Below, piece by piece: positions 1 to 9,190 of a DNA stretch of 64,000 nt. Position 1 is the first letter of the stretch. Each line of letters opens with the position of its first letter. The notes beneath the pieces were generated by a model. That model ran no database searches and was not told where the DNA came from. It worked only from the letters and a program-made list of their open reading frames with translations. Source of the DNA: Planctomycetota bacterium (lineage in GTDB: Bacteria; Planctomycetota; Planctomycetia; Planctomycetales; Planctomycetaceae); assembly GCA_016872645.1 (NCBI GenBank), contig VGZH01000011.1, positions 17,759 to 81,758 on the forward strand, read 5' to 3'. The translations under genes and the position numbers were made by a program.

Positions 1-1
1 G

Positions 2-67
2 GTGCTTCGCTGGGCCGTCAATCTGAAGTACTTCATCGCGATTCCGGAGTGGTTTTTTAACGTGTGA
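2..67 (+). CDS. C-terminal end of an upstream gene (partial)
   Basis: An open frame enters at the left edge and stops with TGA at 65-67. Only 21 residues are visible, ending in EWFFNV and rich in aromatic and aliphatic residues, as in a membrane protein tail. The next gene is a multiheme cytochrome c in an oxidase operon, so a cytochrome b-type quinol-oxidising subunit is a plausible identity. That is inference from position only; nothing in the visible residues proves it. Confidence 0.5.
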   Translation: MLRWAVNLKYFIAIPEWFFNV

Positions 68-75
68 TCCGTGGT

Positions 76-130
76 GCACGCGGCTTGCGTGCGTCGGTTT
101 TTGAGAATGGAACGCACGCGAACCGCGTGC
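76..130. repeat. Inverted repeat upstream of the octaheme cytochrome gene
   Basis: Arms at 76-93 and 113-130 (GCACGCGGCTTGCGTGCG and its near reverse complement) pair at 16 of 18 positions around a 19-base loop. A related GC-rich palindrome lies at 36564-36600. Because this looks like an intergenic element, the in-frame GTG at 71 and ATG at 107 are unlikely starts for the following gene. Confidence 0.6.
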
Positions 131-139
131 GCCACAAAC

Positions 140-3100
140 ATGCCAGCGACCGAAGATTATTTGCGTCCGCTTCCCAAGATGCACCGGTGGTTCGCCGTCA
201 GCATGATCGTGCTGTTCGTAGCGACGCTGCTGATGATGTACTTCGACCACCACGACGAGTGGCGAGCGTATCAGCATCAGTTTTTCCAGCTCGAAGCGGA
301 CAAGCTTGTCGCCGAAGAAAACGCCAAGAAAGCGGAATTGACCGGCGCGACGCTTGGCACGGGAGCTAAGGCGGTGGCGAGGTTAGAGAAATCCTACGAA
401 GCCAAACGAGAGGAATTGACCAGGGCACTCGCCGATCAGAAGACACAACTTAACGTGGCGGTCCAAGATCTTGCTGATCGGGAAGCGAACATCAAGAAGC
501 TCGACAACGAGTATTCCATGCAGATGCGGCAGGTTCGAGAACACCGGGCCTATCGTGATGTGGCTCGTGCGAACTTCGACTTGGCGATTCGCGATCAGGT
601 GTCCAAGGAACAAGCTGCCGCGAAGCGTGAAGAGTTCGACCTCAAGCAACAATACGTCGCCGAACTGGAAGCGGAACTCGATCGCCGCGATGACACTCGC
701 AACAAAGCCACTGCGGAGCTGAAAGAAAAGACCAAGGATCGCGATGACGCCGCCGCTGCAGTTAAGGCGTTCGAAGCGGACATTCTGCGGTTGGAAACAG
801 CGAAGGATCGCATTGAACCAGAGCCGAATTCCGTCGCCGGGGCGGTCAGGACGTTCAAGCGCTGGCTGATGGAGCAGCCGATTGTCGATGGCTTTAACTC
901 GCATATCAGAATCCAGCAGGACTGGCTGCCGGACATGAAAATCACGCTCGGGATGGCCAAGACGGCGCGGTTCGACCGCTGCCGCACATGCCATCTGGCG
1001 ATTGACCGCGTTGGAGAAGGGAACGTGCCCGACTTTCCTCATGGGGATGGCGCGAACGGAACATACGACCATCCGTTTTCGACGCATCCGCGGCCGGATG
1101 TTTATTTGACGGCCTCCAGTCCGCATCCACTCAATGATTTTGGTTGTACCTCCTGCCATGACGGACAAGGTTCAGGGACCAGTTTCCAGAATGCGTCACA
1201 CACGCCGAATGATCCGCATCAGGCTCATGAATGGGAGCACGACTTCAAGTGGTTCAACAACCACTTTTGGGAGTACCCGATGCAACCGGCTCGGTTGCGC
1301 GAATCTGCCTGTTTGAAGTGTCACCATTCGGTCGTCGAGCTTGGTCAGAACAACAAGTTCGGAGCAACCGCTCCGAAGGCTTACGAAGGCTGGCAGCTCA
1401 TCAAGAAATACGGCTGCTTCGGTTGTCACGAGATCAACGGCTATGATGCCGGCAAACCGGTTGGCCCCGACCTGAGACTTGAGCCGCAAACTCCCGAGGA
1501 AGCCAAGAAAATTGCCGAAGATCCGAAAGCGGTCGCCGGCGTCCAACGAAAAGTTGGTCCAAGCCTGAGGCACATCGCCAGCAAAACGACTCCTGAATGG
1601 TTGACGTACTGGACTGAAGAGCCAAGGCGTTTCCGTCCCACTACCAACATGCCGCAGTTCTTCAATTTGACGAACAACAGCGATGAGCACGGCAAGGCGT
1701 TCACCAAGGTGGAACTCGCCGCGATCACGCATTATTTGTTCGACAAATCGGCACAGATTGATCAACACGAAGAAAAGAGATTGAAGCTGGACTCGTCGGG
1801 ACTGAAGTTCGACGCGTCGGGAAAGATTGATGAGCCCGAACAGGATTATGCCGCTCGGCTCAAACGTGGCGAAACATTCTTCGCTCAGAAGGGTTGCCTC
1901 GCGTGTCATAGCCACGACGCCGAGCGGTTCAAAAATACGCAAGCCGCGTTCGGGCCCAACCTCTCGAAGATTGCGGCCAAGCTCAAGCCGGGAGAAGCCG
2001 GTTTCAACTGGCTTTACACCTGGCTTCGTGAACCGGAACGACATCACCCGCGCACGAAAATGCCGAACTTGTTTCTCGATCCCGTCAAACAAGGCAATGA
2101 GTTGATTGATCCGGCCGCCGACATCGCGGCCTATCTGTTGTCCGGCGAAAAAGTGAAGTACGAGGCGATCGAGGTCAGCGACGCTGACTTGGACAAGCTG
2201 GTCGAAATGCTGCTCTGGCGACGCAAGACGGTCACGCCGGCGCAGGCGACCAGCGTGATGAAGGATCGCAAGTACCCCTACGCTCGCGAAACGGTGAAGG
2301 GGGACGAGATTGAACTCGTGGCCGAGAATGTCGACGGGGCGTTTTCGGATGAAGAGTGGCGCAAACGGAAGATGAACTATCTGGGCCGAGTGACGATTTC
2401 ACGCTACGGCTGCTACGGTTGCCACGACATTCCTGAATTTGACACCGCTCGCCCGATCGGCACCGCGCTTCAGGACTGGGGCTTGAAAGATCCGTCCCGC
2501 CTTGCGCCGGAGCACATCGAAGAGTACCTGCATCATCACGGCGAACCGGATGGCAGTTCCACAAAGACTCGTGTGGAAAATGCGATCAGAAGCGCTGCGG
2601 CCGACGCCTTCGATAATCACGAACAAGAAGAGAAGGAACTCAGCGCGGCCTTTTTCTACGAGAGCTTGTTACATCACGGCCGCCCCGGCTTCATCTGGCA
2701 AAAGCTCCGCGACCCGCGCAGCTACGACTACGAAAAAACCGAGACCAAGTTCTACGACGAACGACTGCGAATGCCGAAGTTTCCGCTCAATGAAAAGGAG
2801 ATTGAAGCGATCTCGACGTTCGTACTGGGACTCGTTGCGCGACCGCCGGCCGAAAAATATCAGTACCGGCCTAAAGGTCCCGAGCTGGCCAAGGTCGAAG
2901 GGGAAAAGCTGCTGCAAAAATTCAATTGCACCGGTTGCCATATCATCGACCTGCCGGAAATCTCCTACGCGAACAAGCTGGAAGAAGTCGCCGCCTCGGA
3001 ACTGGGTGTCGAAGATCACACAGAAGGCTTTGATCTGTTGATGAAGCTCAAGCCCCCGCGTAAAGCACTGACCGGCAAGACGCATGTCGTCAAAAAGGCA

Positions 3101-4039
3101 GACGGCGCCGAGACATTACCGGTGGTGATGTTTAAGGGGCTCCCGTCATCGCGGCCGAACCCGGATGATGAACCGGAAGAACGCGAATACGGCTATGATC
3201 TCTGGGAAACGATTGACGTTGGCGGCAAGGTGCAGTGGCCTCCACAGCGCATCACGGTTCCCGAAGCGCAACTCGTTTCGGAGAAGCCGGCGCGGGGCGG
3301 ATCTTTTTCGGAATGGCTGGTCGCGGACATCAAGAAGGGCGACGCCGAGGCCAATGCCTGGCAGATGTCGCCTCCGCCGCTGTATCAGGAAGGGATCAAG
3401 GTACAGACGCCTTGGTTGTATTCGTTTTTGAAGAACCCAGGGCAACTGCGGTATGTGACGGTCTTGCGAATGCCCAAGTTCAACATGTCAGATGCAGAGG
3501 CGCAGGCACTGGCAAATTACTTTGCGGCATATGACGGTGCGCCTTATCCGTACCAGATCGTGCCTCAGCGCACCCCGGAGTATTTGTCGGCGGCAAATGA
3601 ACGGTATCACGAACGACACCCCAACCGGCCAGGGGATTACTTGCAGGAATCGTGGCGAGTGCTCAACGCACCGATCTGCATCAAGTGTCACTCGGTGGCC
3701 GGCCAGGAATACAAAGGCGCGGATCCGAAGAAGGACATTCGTGGGCCGAACCTGGAACATGTCGCCGAGCGCTTGCGGCCGGATTGGCTGATGCTGTGGC
3801 TCCACAAGCCGGCGTGGATCACGCCGTACACGTCAATGCCGCCGGTATTCCGCAAAGATCAAAAGCAATTCCCGCCGCTGATGGACGCCGATCCGCTCGA
3901 CCAAGTGGTTGGAGTGCGTGACGCGCTCATGAATTATGTGCGACTGTTAGAAAGAGAAGGGAAGCTGCCGCTTGCGGCAGCACCCGCTCCCACCGATGCG
4001 GCTCCGGCCAAAGGCGGCGAGAAGGAAGGAGGCAACTGA
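140..4039 (+). CDS. Membrane-anchored octaheme cytochrome c with periplasmic coiled coil
   Basis: Predicted 1299 aa. Near the N-terminus, after MHRWFAVSM, is one hydrophobic segment (about residues 18-36). It is followed by a charged coiled coil of roughly 200 residues rich in E, K, A and R. Eight CxxCH heme c motifs follow: CRTCH (281), CTSCH (336), CLKCH (391), CFGCH (426), CLACH (586), CYGCH (758), CTGCH (930) and CIKCH (1180). Several are followed by Met-containing motifs such as TKMPN and RMPKF that could supply axial ligands. It is the first complete gene of an oxidase operon and overlaps the next gene by one base (TGATG). It probably passes electrons from the quinol-oxidising complex to the oxidase, in place of cytochrome c1 and soluble cytochrome c; that role is inferred. 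The ATG at 140 was chosen because upstream in-frame starts lie in or beside an inverted repeat. Confidence 0.9.
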   Translation: MPATEDYLRPLPKMHRWFAVSMIVLFVATLLMMYFDHHDEWRAYQHQFFQLEADKLVAEENAKKAELTGATLGTGAKAVARLEKSYEAKREELTRALADQKTQLNVAVQDLADREANIKKLDNEYSMQMRQVREHRAYRDVARANFDLAIRDQVSKEQAAAKREEFDLKQQYVAELEAELDRRDDTRNKATAELKEKTKDRDDAAAAVKAFEADILRLETAKDRIEPEPNSVAGAVRTFKRWLMEQPIVDGFNSHIRIQQDWLPDMKITLGMAKTARFDRCRTCHLAIDRVGEGNVPDFPHGDGANGTYDHPFSTHPRPDVYLTASSPHPLNDFGCTSCHDGQGSGTSFQNASHTPNDPHQAHEWEHDFKWFNNHFWEYPMQPARLRESACLKCHHSVVELGQNNKFGATAPKAYEGWQLIKKYGCFGCHEINGYDAGKPVGPDLRLEPQTPEEAKKIAEDPKAVAGVQRKVGPSLRHIASKTTPEWLTYWTEEPRRFRPTTNMPQFFNLTNNSDEHGKAFTKVELAAITHYLFDKSAQIDQHEEKRLKLDSSGLKFDASGKIDEPEQDYAARLKRGETFFAQKGCLACHSHDAERFKNTQAAFGPNLSKIAAKLKPGEAGFNWLYTWLREPERHHPRTKMPNLFLDPVKQGNELIDPAADIAAYLLSGEKVKYEAIEVSDADLDKLVEMLLWRRKTVTPAQATSVMKDRKYPYARETVKGDEIELVAENVDGAFSDEEWRKRKMNYLGRVTISRYGCYGCHDIPEFDTARPIGTALQDWGLKDPSRLAPEHIEEYLHHHGEPDGSSTKTRVENAIRSAAADAFDNHEQEEKELSAAFFYESLLHHGRPGFIWQKLRDPRSYDYEKTETKFYDERLRMPKFPLNEKEIEAISTFVLGLVARPPAEKYQYRPKGPELAKVEGEKLLQKFNCTGCHIIDLPEISYANKLEEVAASELGVEDHTEGFDLLMKLKPPRKALTGKTHVVKKADGAETLPVVMFKGLPSSRPNPDDEPEEREYGYDLWETIDVGGKVQWPPQRITVPEAQLVSEKPARGGSFSEWLVADIKKGDAEANAWQMSPPPLYQEGIKVQTPWLYSFLKNPGQLRYVTVLRMPKFNMSDAEAQALANYFAAYDGAPYPYQIVPQRTPEYLSAANERYHERHPNRPGDYLQESWRVLNAPICIKCHSVAGQEYKGADPKKDIRGPNLEHVAERLRPDWLMLWLHKPAWITPYTSMPPVFRKDQKQFPPLMDADPLDQVVGVRDALMNYVRLLEREGKLPLAAAPAPTDAAPAKGGEKEGGN

Positions 4040-4923
4040 TGAAAACGGTTGACTCGAAACTTTGTTGGACAATGGCCGCGTGTGCTGGACTGCTGACGCA
4101 TGCGGTCGGTTGCGGCAATCTCGGTACGGGTGCTCACGCTGAACCTTCGGTGCGGGTGAAGCCTGCTGAATCTGCAGTCGCGAAAGTTGATGGCGACAAG
4201 CCAGCGGCGACGGACGGTGCGGCTGGTGCTGGCGGCATCGGAACGTTGGTTGGCCGAATCGTTTTCGACGGGACGCGGCCGACGCCGGGAGTGATCTACA
4301 AAATGGGGACCGCCGACAAAGACCCCAGCGTCTGCTCGAAAGACGGCGATATTCCCAAAGAGGACCTGGTTGTTAGCGAGAGCAAGGGCGTGGCAAATGT
4401 GTTCGTGTTTCTCGACAAAGCTCCGGCAGGTTTCAAAGCCCCGCCTCCGGCTCAGGACATTCAGTTCGATCAAAAGAACTGCCGTTTCACGACGCACGCG
4501 CTGTTCTGTCAGGTTGGACAGACGATTCGGCTATTGAACGATGATGGTGTGCTGCATAACACTCGCTGTGTTGGCAATCGCAATGGCAACGTAAATAACG
4601 CCATCTCGGCCAACGATCGAGCGGGAATCAAGCTGGTTTACAAACGACCGGAACGCGAGCCGTTCTCCGTCAAGTGCGACTTGCACGCTTGGATGAGCGC
4701 CTATCACTTGGTCTTGGATCATCCATTCGCGGCCGTGTCGGACGCGGAGGGGAATTTCAAAATCGAAGGTCTGCCGGCGGGGAAATATCAGTTCAAAGTC
4801 TGGCACGAACGAGGTGACGTCGGCAAGCCGGGACTGTTGGAATCGAAATACAACGTCGTCATCACGAGTGGCGACAATCCGGCCGTCGAGATCAAGACGG
4901 ACGCGAAGAAGTTCGGACTGTGA
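4039..4923 (+). CDS. Cupredoxin-like protein with carboxypeptidase regulatory-like domain
   Basis: Predicted 294 aa, exported: a hydrophobic N-terminus ends in AVGC at residue 25, a weak lipobox. The middle carries a likely type 1 copper site: H173 in VLHNTR, then C213, H216 and M219 in CDLHAWM. The C-x2-H-x2-M spacing is that of amicyanin-class cupredoxins. The C-terminal part (DAEGNFKIEGLPAGKYQFKV) looks like a carboxypeptidase regulatory-like beta sandwich. It starts inside the stop codon of the octaheme cytochrome gene, and a diheme cytochrome lipoprotein follows. A periplasmic electron carrier or copper-holding subunit of the respiratory chain is the best reading. Copper binding is inferred from ligands alone. 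Confidence 0.75.
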   Translation: MKTVDSKLCWTMAACAGLLTHAVGCGNLGTGAHAEPSVRVKPAESAVAKVDGDKPAATDGAAGAGGIGTLVGRIVFDGTRPTPGVIYKMGTADKDPSVCSKDGDIPKEDLVVSESKGVANVFVFLDKAPAGFKAPPPAQDIQFDQKNCRFTTHALFCQVGQTIRLLNDDGVLHNTRCVGNRNGNVNNAISANDRAGIKLVYKRPEREPFSVKCDLHAWMSAYHLVLDHPFAAVSDAEGNFKIEGLPAGKYQFKVWHERGDVGKPGLLESKYNVVITSGDNPAVEIKTDAKKFGL

Positions 4924-4930
4924 TTTGTAG

Positions 4931-4975
4931 CCGCATTCGCCAGAGTGCGGGTGTCCCGAAGTCTGGCGACTTCGG
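4931..4975. repeat. Tandem hairpin repeat between operon genes
   Basis: Two hairpins stand side by side. 4931-4950 has arms CCGCATTC and GAGTGCGG around a GCCA loop (one G-T pair). 4956-4975 has perfect 8-base arms CCGAAGTC and GACTTCGG around TGGC. The two loops are complementary to each other. The element sits inside an operon between two genes, just before the ribosome binding site of the next gene. Confidence 0.7.
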
Positions 4976-4993
4976 CTACTGGAGGATCGTTTC

Positions 4994-6436
4994 GTGAGCG
5001 CGAGAGTGTGGCGATTATTGGTCATGGTGCTGGCAAGTGCTCTGGCCGGGTGTAGTGAGGACGCATCGCAGATGCGGTTCGCTCAGAATGCCAACATCGC
5101 AAAGCCAGTTCATCGCAAGGCGCGGGCGGTTGTTGAAAAGACTTTGGAAGAGCACTTCGGCACACCGCTCGACAGCGTCGCTTGGCTGAAGCTGCCGGTG
5201 AATTACGGCAAGGCCGAGGGCAAAGTGAAGTCCGTCGATGGACGGTCGCTGACCGTGGATTTCACTCAGGAGACAAGCGATCTGCAGAGCTTGAACTCTC
5301 CGGAACTCAACCACGCCGGTTTGTTATTCACTTCGGGAGCCAATCAAGGAAAATCGTTTCTGCTGGCTGGTTACGATGCCAGCGACAAGTCTTTCGAACT
5401 GTTGACGACTCTTGAATCGACGCCTGCCGAGGGGGATCAATTCGTCGTCGCGGGACAGAACCTGCGGCACGGTCGCAAGTTGTATGCTCGGCATTGCCAA
5501 CATTGTCACGGGATCAACGGCGATGGAGACGGGCCGACGGCAAAATACTTGAACCCGCGCCCGCGTGACTATCGGTTGGGAATCTTCAAGTTCACGTCGA
5601 CCAACAAAGACACGAAAGTGTCCCGTGATGACCTGAAGAGAATCCTCAGTCAAGGCATTCCTGGTACCTACATGCCGGCGTTCGTGCCGATGCTCAAAGA
5701 CAACGAACTGACCATGGTGATCGAATACGTCCGTTGGTTGGCAATGCGCGGTGAGTTGGAAGTGCAGTTGCTCAAGGACTTGAAAAATGACTACGCCGCC
5801 GATCGTGCGAAGAAAGAAGCTCAGGAAACCAAGGCCAGCACCAGCGACATCGAAAAGCAAATCGCCAAGCAGCTTGAGGAGTACGTCGCGAACCCGACGG
5901 AGGGATTGTCGGCGTTCGTTGAGAATGTAACCGGCGATATGGTTTCCGCCTGGGAAAGTGCGGAAATGACCGATACGGTCATCATGCCGCCAGTTCCGCG
6001 AGTCCCGGACACGCCGGAATCTCGTGAGCGTGGCAAGTCGCTGTTCGTGAAAACCGATGGCGGCAAGTGCATCAACTGTCACGGGCCGACGGGACGTGGC
6101 AATGGTTTCCAAACGGAAGATTTTCAAAAGAACGATGCCACAGGTGGCTTCTACGCGAAACGCGGCCTGCATGATTCTTGGGGCGAGCCGATCAAGCCGC
6201 GCGATTTGACGCGCGGCATCTACCGCGGTGGGCGTCGGCCAATCGACATCTATCGCCGCATCTCGCAAGGGATCAAAGGAACCCCGATGCCGCCAGTGGC
6301 TGCGACTGTCACTCCGGAACAAATCTGGGACTTGGTCAACTATGTGTTGTCGGTGCCGTTTGATTCGGCGTCCCCCAAACCGGCGAAGTCGAACAGCGTG
6401 GCAGGACAGCCAAGCGAACAGGGAAATGCGAATTAG
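4994..6436 (+). CDS. Diheme cytochrome c lipoprotein
   Basis: Predicted 480 aa. The N-terminus is a lipoprotein signal with lipobox LAGC (Cys20). After a beta-rich segment come two cytochrome c domains: C168-QHC-H172 followed by GINGDGDGP, and C359-INC-H363 followed by GPTGRGNG. Candidate distal Met ligands are in GTYMPAF and GTPMPPV. A charged stretch rich in K, A and E separates the domains. GGAGG at 4981-4985 stands 8 bases before the GTG start at 4994. It lies directly before ctaC, and this subunit II has no fused cytochrome domain, so the lipoprotein is a good candidate for delivering electrons to CuA. It belongs to the respiratory operon; the exact partner is inferred. Confidence 0.88.
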   Translation: MSARVWRLLVMVLASALAGCSEDASQMRFAQNANIAKPVHRKARAVVEKTLEEHFGTPLDSVAWLKLPVNYGKAEGKVKSVDGRSLTVDFTQETSDLQSLNSPELNHAGLLFTSGANQGKSFLLAGYDASDKSFELLTTLESTPAEGDQFVVAGQNLRHGRKLYARHCQHCHGINGDGDGPTAKYLNPRPRDYRLGIFKFTSTNKDTKVSRDDLKRILSQGIPGTYMPAFVPMLKDNELTMVIEYVRWLAMRGELEVQLLKDLKNDYAADRAKKEAQETKASTSDIEKQIAKQLEEYVANPTEGLSAFVENVTGDMVSAWESAEMTDTVIMPPVPRVPDTPESRERGKSLFVKTDGGKCINCHGPTGRGNGFQTEDFQKNDATGGFYAKRGLHDSWGEPIKPRDLTRGIYRGGRRPIDIYRRISQGIKGTPMPPVAATVTPEQIWDLVNYVLSVPFDSASPKPAKSNSVAGQPSEQGNAN

Positions 6437-6508
6437 CCGGAATGTCGACCGATTTTCACAGCCGTCCGACCGGCCGGTTTGAGAGATCGGTCTAACGGGA
6501 GTTTCACC

Positions 6509-7327
6509 GTGCGTAAGTTTTGGTGTGCGTTTTTTGTCTTCTCGCCAATCGTGGCGATCATCTATTCGATCATCTCCTCGATGGTCCCCTCGTTGGGCTG
6601 GTGGTTTCCCGGTGCCTCCGTCACCGAACTGGGTCAGCGAATCGACAACTTGTTCTATCTGATTCTGTACATTATTACGGCGGTCTTCATTGGCACGCAG
6701 GTTGCCATGGGATACGTCCTGTGGCGCGCTTCACGCAGCAAGGACGAAAGGTCCTGGTTCAGTCACGGCAGTCACAGTCTGGAGGTGATTTGGTCAGTTG
6801 TCCCCTCGGTAATTTTGCTGTTCCTTGCTTTGTATCAAATGGATGTCTGGGCGCTATTTCGAGTGCAGGCGTACTTCCCGAAGGAGGCTCGCGAGGCTCC
6901 GGTCGCGGAAGTGACGGCGCGTCAATTCGAGTGGCGGATTCGATATCCGGCTCCCGGCAAAAAGTTGCAACTCAAACCCCAGTCGGATGACTTGTACGAT
7001 GTCAACGACCTGCACGTTCCTATCAATCGACCGGTGATGATTCAGCTTCGCAGCGAAGACGTACAGCACTCGTTCTTCCTGCCGCATCTGCGGGTCAAAC
7101 AGGACGCCGTCCCCGGCCAGATCATTCCGATTTGGTTCAAGGCCGAGAGGCAGGGGATCTTCGACCTGACCTGCGCCGAACTGTGCGGCTGGGGACACTA
7201 CAAGATGCGAGCACAACTGACCGCCGAACGCGAGGCCGAATACGAAGCGTATTTGAAGAAGCTGCAAGCCGACCAGAACTACGACGGACATGCGACCCCC
7301 AGCGCCGTCGCGAAGAAGGACGAATAA
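6509..7327 (+). CDS. ctaC: Cytochrome c oxidase subunit II
   Basis: Predicted 272 aa. Two N-terminal transmembrane helices are followed by a periplasmic cupredoxin domain. The binuclear CuA site is complete: His in VQHSFFLPHLRV and the cluster CAELCGWGHYKM with both Cys, the Glu, the His and the Met. There is no C-terminal cytochrome c fusion. GTG at 6509 was chosen because GGGAG lies 6 bases upstream and the hydrophobic helix begins at once; a TTG at 6479 would add ten unlikely residues. One base separates it from ctaD. Confidence 0.95.
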   Translation: MRKFWCAFFVFSPIVAIIYSIISSMVPSLGWWFPGASVTELGQRIDNLFYLILYIITAVFIGTQVAMGYVLWRASRSKDERSWFSHGSHSLEVIWSVVPSVILLFLALYQMDVWALFRVQAYFPKEAREAPVAEVTARQFEWRIRYPAPGKKLQLKPQSDDLYDVNDLHVPINRPVMIQLRSEDVQHSFFLPHLRVKQDAVPGQIIPIWFKAERQGIFDLTCAELCGWGHYKMRAQLTAEREAEYEAYLKKLQADQNYDGHATPSAVAKKDE

Positions 7328-7328
7328 C

Positions 7329-9173
7329 ATGAGTGCCGTTGGAGTCGCCCACGAACATGGGCACGAACAGGAACACGCTCATGGTGCTCACGGGCATCAT
7401 CAGCAGTCGTTCATGCAAAAGTATGTGTTCTCGACCGACCACAAGATGATCGGCATGCAGTTCTTGTTCACAACACTGCTGATGCTGATGGTCGGTGGCG
7501 CGTTGGCCTTGGGGGTCCGTTGGCAGTTGGCGTTTCCGTGGACCAATATGCCGATCTTCGGTCCGTTGTTCGCGAATGCCGGAGGACAGATCTCACCAGA
7601 GTTCTACACGATGCTCTTCACGATGCACGCAACCGTGATGATCTTTCTGGTCGTCATCCCGGTGCTCGCTGGTGCCTTCGGAAACTTCCTGATCCCACTG
7701 ATGATCGGGGCTGACGACATGGCCTTCCCGGTGCTCAACATGCTGAGCTACTGGTTCATGATTCCGGCCATAGCCTGCTTTGGAATGAGTTTTGTCTATG
7801 GCGGGGCCGCAGCCGGTTGGACCTCGTACCCGCTGCTTTCGGAATTGCGTGTTGCCGCGCCGTCTTCAGGGCCCGCTCAAACCTATTGGCTGTTGGGAGT
7901 CACGTTTGTCGGCGTGTCGTCGATGATGGGATCGGTCAACTACATGACCACGATCATCAACATGCGTGCTCCGGGAATGACGTTGTTCCGCATGCCGCTG
8001 ACGATCTGGGGCATGTTCATCACGGCGATTCTGCAAGCGTTCGCCCTGCCAGTTTTAACTGCGGCGGGATTCATGTTGCTGTTTGATCGGTTCGCGTTCG
8101 GCGGCTGGTTGGAGGGAATTCATACGGTGTTCTTCACTCCGGCTGGTATTGTGGTGAACAACGCCGCGCCAACCGTCGGTGGCGGACAGCCGTTGTTGTG
8201 GCAGCACTTGTTTTGGTTCTACTCGCACCCGGCCGTTTACATCATGTTGCTGCCAGCGATGGGAATGACCTCGGACATGCTGGCCTGCATGTGTCGCAAG
8301 CCAATCTTCGGCTACAAGCCGATGGTCTATTCGATGTCGGCAATCGCCGGGCTGGGCTTCATCGTGTGGGGCCACCACATGTTTACCAGCGGCATGAATC
8401 CGGCGCTGGGCATGACCTTCATGGTCTCGACTGTGATGATCGCTCTGCCGTCCGCCGTAAAAGTTTTCAACTGGATCGGCACGATCTGGGGTGGCCGCTT
8501 GCAGTTCAACACGGTGACACTGCACTGCATCGCGTTCGTGTCGATGTTCATTGTTGGCGGCTTGAGCGGCATCTTCATGGCCGCCGTACCGGTCGACATT
8601 TACATTCACGACACCTACATCATTGTGGCTCACTTCCACTACGTCGTGTTCGGAACCACGATGTTCGGCGTCTTTGGGGCGATCCAGTTTTGGTTCCCAA
8701 AGATGTTCGGACGAAAGATGAACGAGTCCGTCGGCAAGTGGCATTTCCTGCTGACTTATATTGGCTTCAATGGGGCCTTCTTCCCGATGCACATGTTGGG
8801 CATTGCCGGCTTTCCGCGGCGCTACGCGGACCCGTACATCCATCCGTATCTGGAACACCTGCTGCCGCTGAATCAATTCATCACCATTTCTGCCATGGTC
8901 ATGGGGTTCGCCCAATTTTTGCTGTTGGGCAATTTTGTGATCAGCATCTTCAACGGCCAGAAGGCGGGACGAAATCCCTGGAATGCGAACGGCTTGGAAT
9001 GGTTCGCCCCGTCGCCGCCTGGCCACGGAAACTTCGATATTCCCCCCGTCTGCTACCGAGGCCCGTACGAGTACTCAAATCCGAACCGTGCTGACCAGGA
9101 TTTCTGGATGCAGACCGATCCAAATCGAGGTCCGAAGAAACCTGCAGAAGTGGTTGCCCACGGACATACCTGA
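7329..9173 (+). CDS. ctaD: Cytochrome c oxidase subunit I, A2-type
   Basis: Predicted 614 aa, about 12 transmembrane helices, with a His-rich N-terminal tail. The heme-copper ligands are visible: His in FTMHATVMIF, His and Tyr in FYSHPAVYIM, the His pair in WGHHMFTSG, and two His in HDTYIIVAHFHYVVFG. The usual Glu of the D-channel motif GHPEV is replaced by YSHPAV, the YSHPxV signature of A2-type heme-copper oxidases in the Pereira classification. It reduces O2 to water and pumps protons. It sits in the order ctaC, ctaD, ctaA, ctaB, ctaE, ctaF, with a one-base gap after ctaC. Confidence 0.97.
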   Translation: MSAVGVAHEHGHEQEHAHGAHGHHQQSFMQKYVFSTDHKMIGMQFLFTTLLMLMVGGALALGVRWQLAFPWTNMPIFGPLFANAGGQISPEFYTMLFTMHATVMIFLVVIPVLAGAFGNFLIPLMIGADDMAFPVLNMLSYWFMIPAIACFGMSFVYGGAAAGWTSYPLLSELRVAAPSSGPAQTYWLLGVTFVGVSSMMGSVNYMTTIINMRAPGMTLFRMPLTIWGMFITAILQAFALPVLTAAGFMLLFDRFAFGGWLEGIHTVFFTPAGIVVNNAAPTVGGGQPLLWQHLFWFYSHPAVYIMLLPAMGMTSDMLACMCRKPIFGYKPMVYSMSAIAGLGFIVWGHHMFTSGMNPALGMTFMVSTVMIALPSAVKVFNWIGTIWGGRLQFNTVTLHCIAFVSMFIVGGLSGIFMAAVPVDIYIHDTYIIVAHFHYVVFGTTMFGVFGAIQFWFPKMFGRKMNESVGKWHFLLTYIGFNGAFFPMHMLGIAGFPRRYADPYIHPYLEHLLPLNQFITISAMVMGFAQFLLLGNFVISIFNGQKAGRNPWNANGLEWFAPSPPGHGNFDIPPVCYRGPYEYSNPNRADQDFWMQTDPNRGPKKPAEVVAHGHT

Positions 9174-9190
9174 TTCACCGCAGCTCTGCC

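Noticed and set aside
71..139. Earlier in-frame starts (GTG 71, ATG 107) for the octaheme cytochrome
   Set aside because: They fall in or next to an inverted repeat and would add a basic stretch before the membrane anchor; ATG 140 is a better fit.
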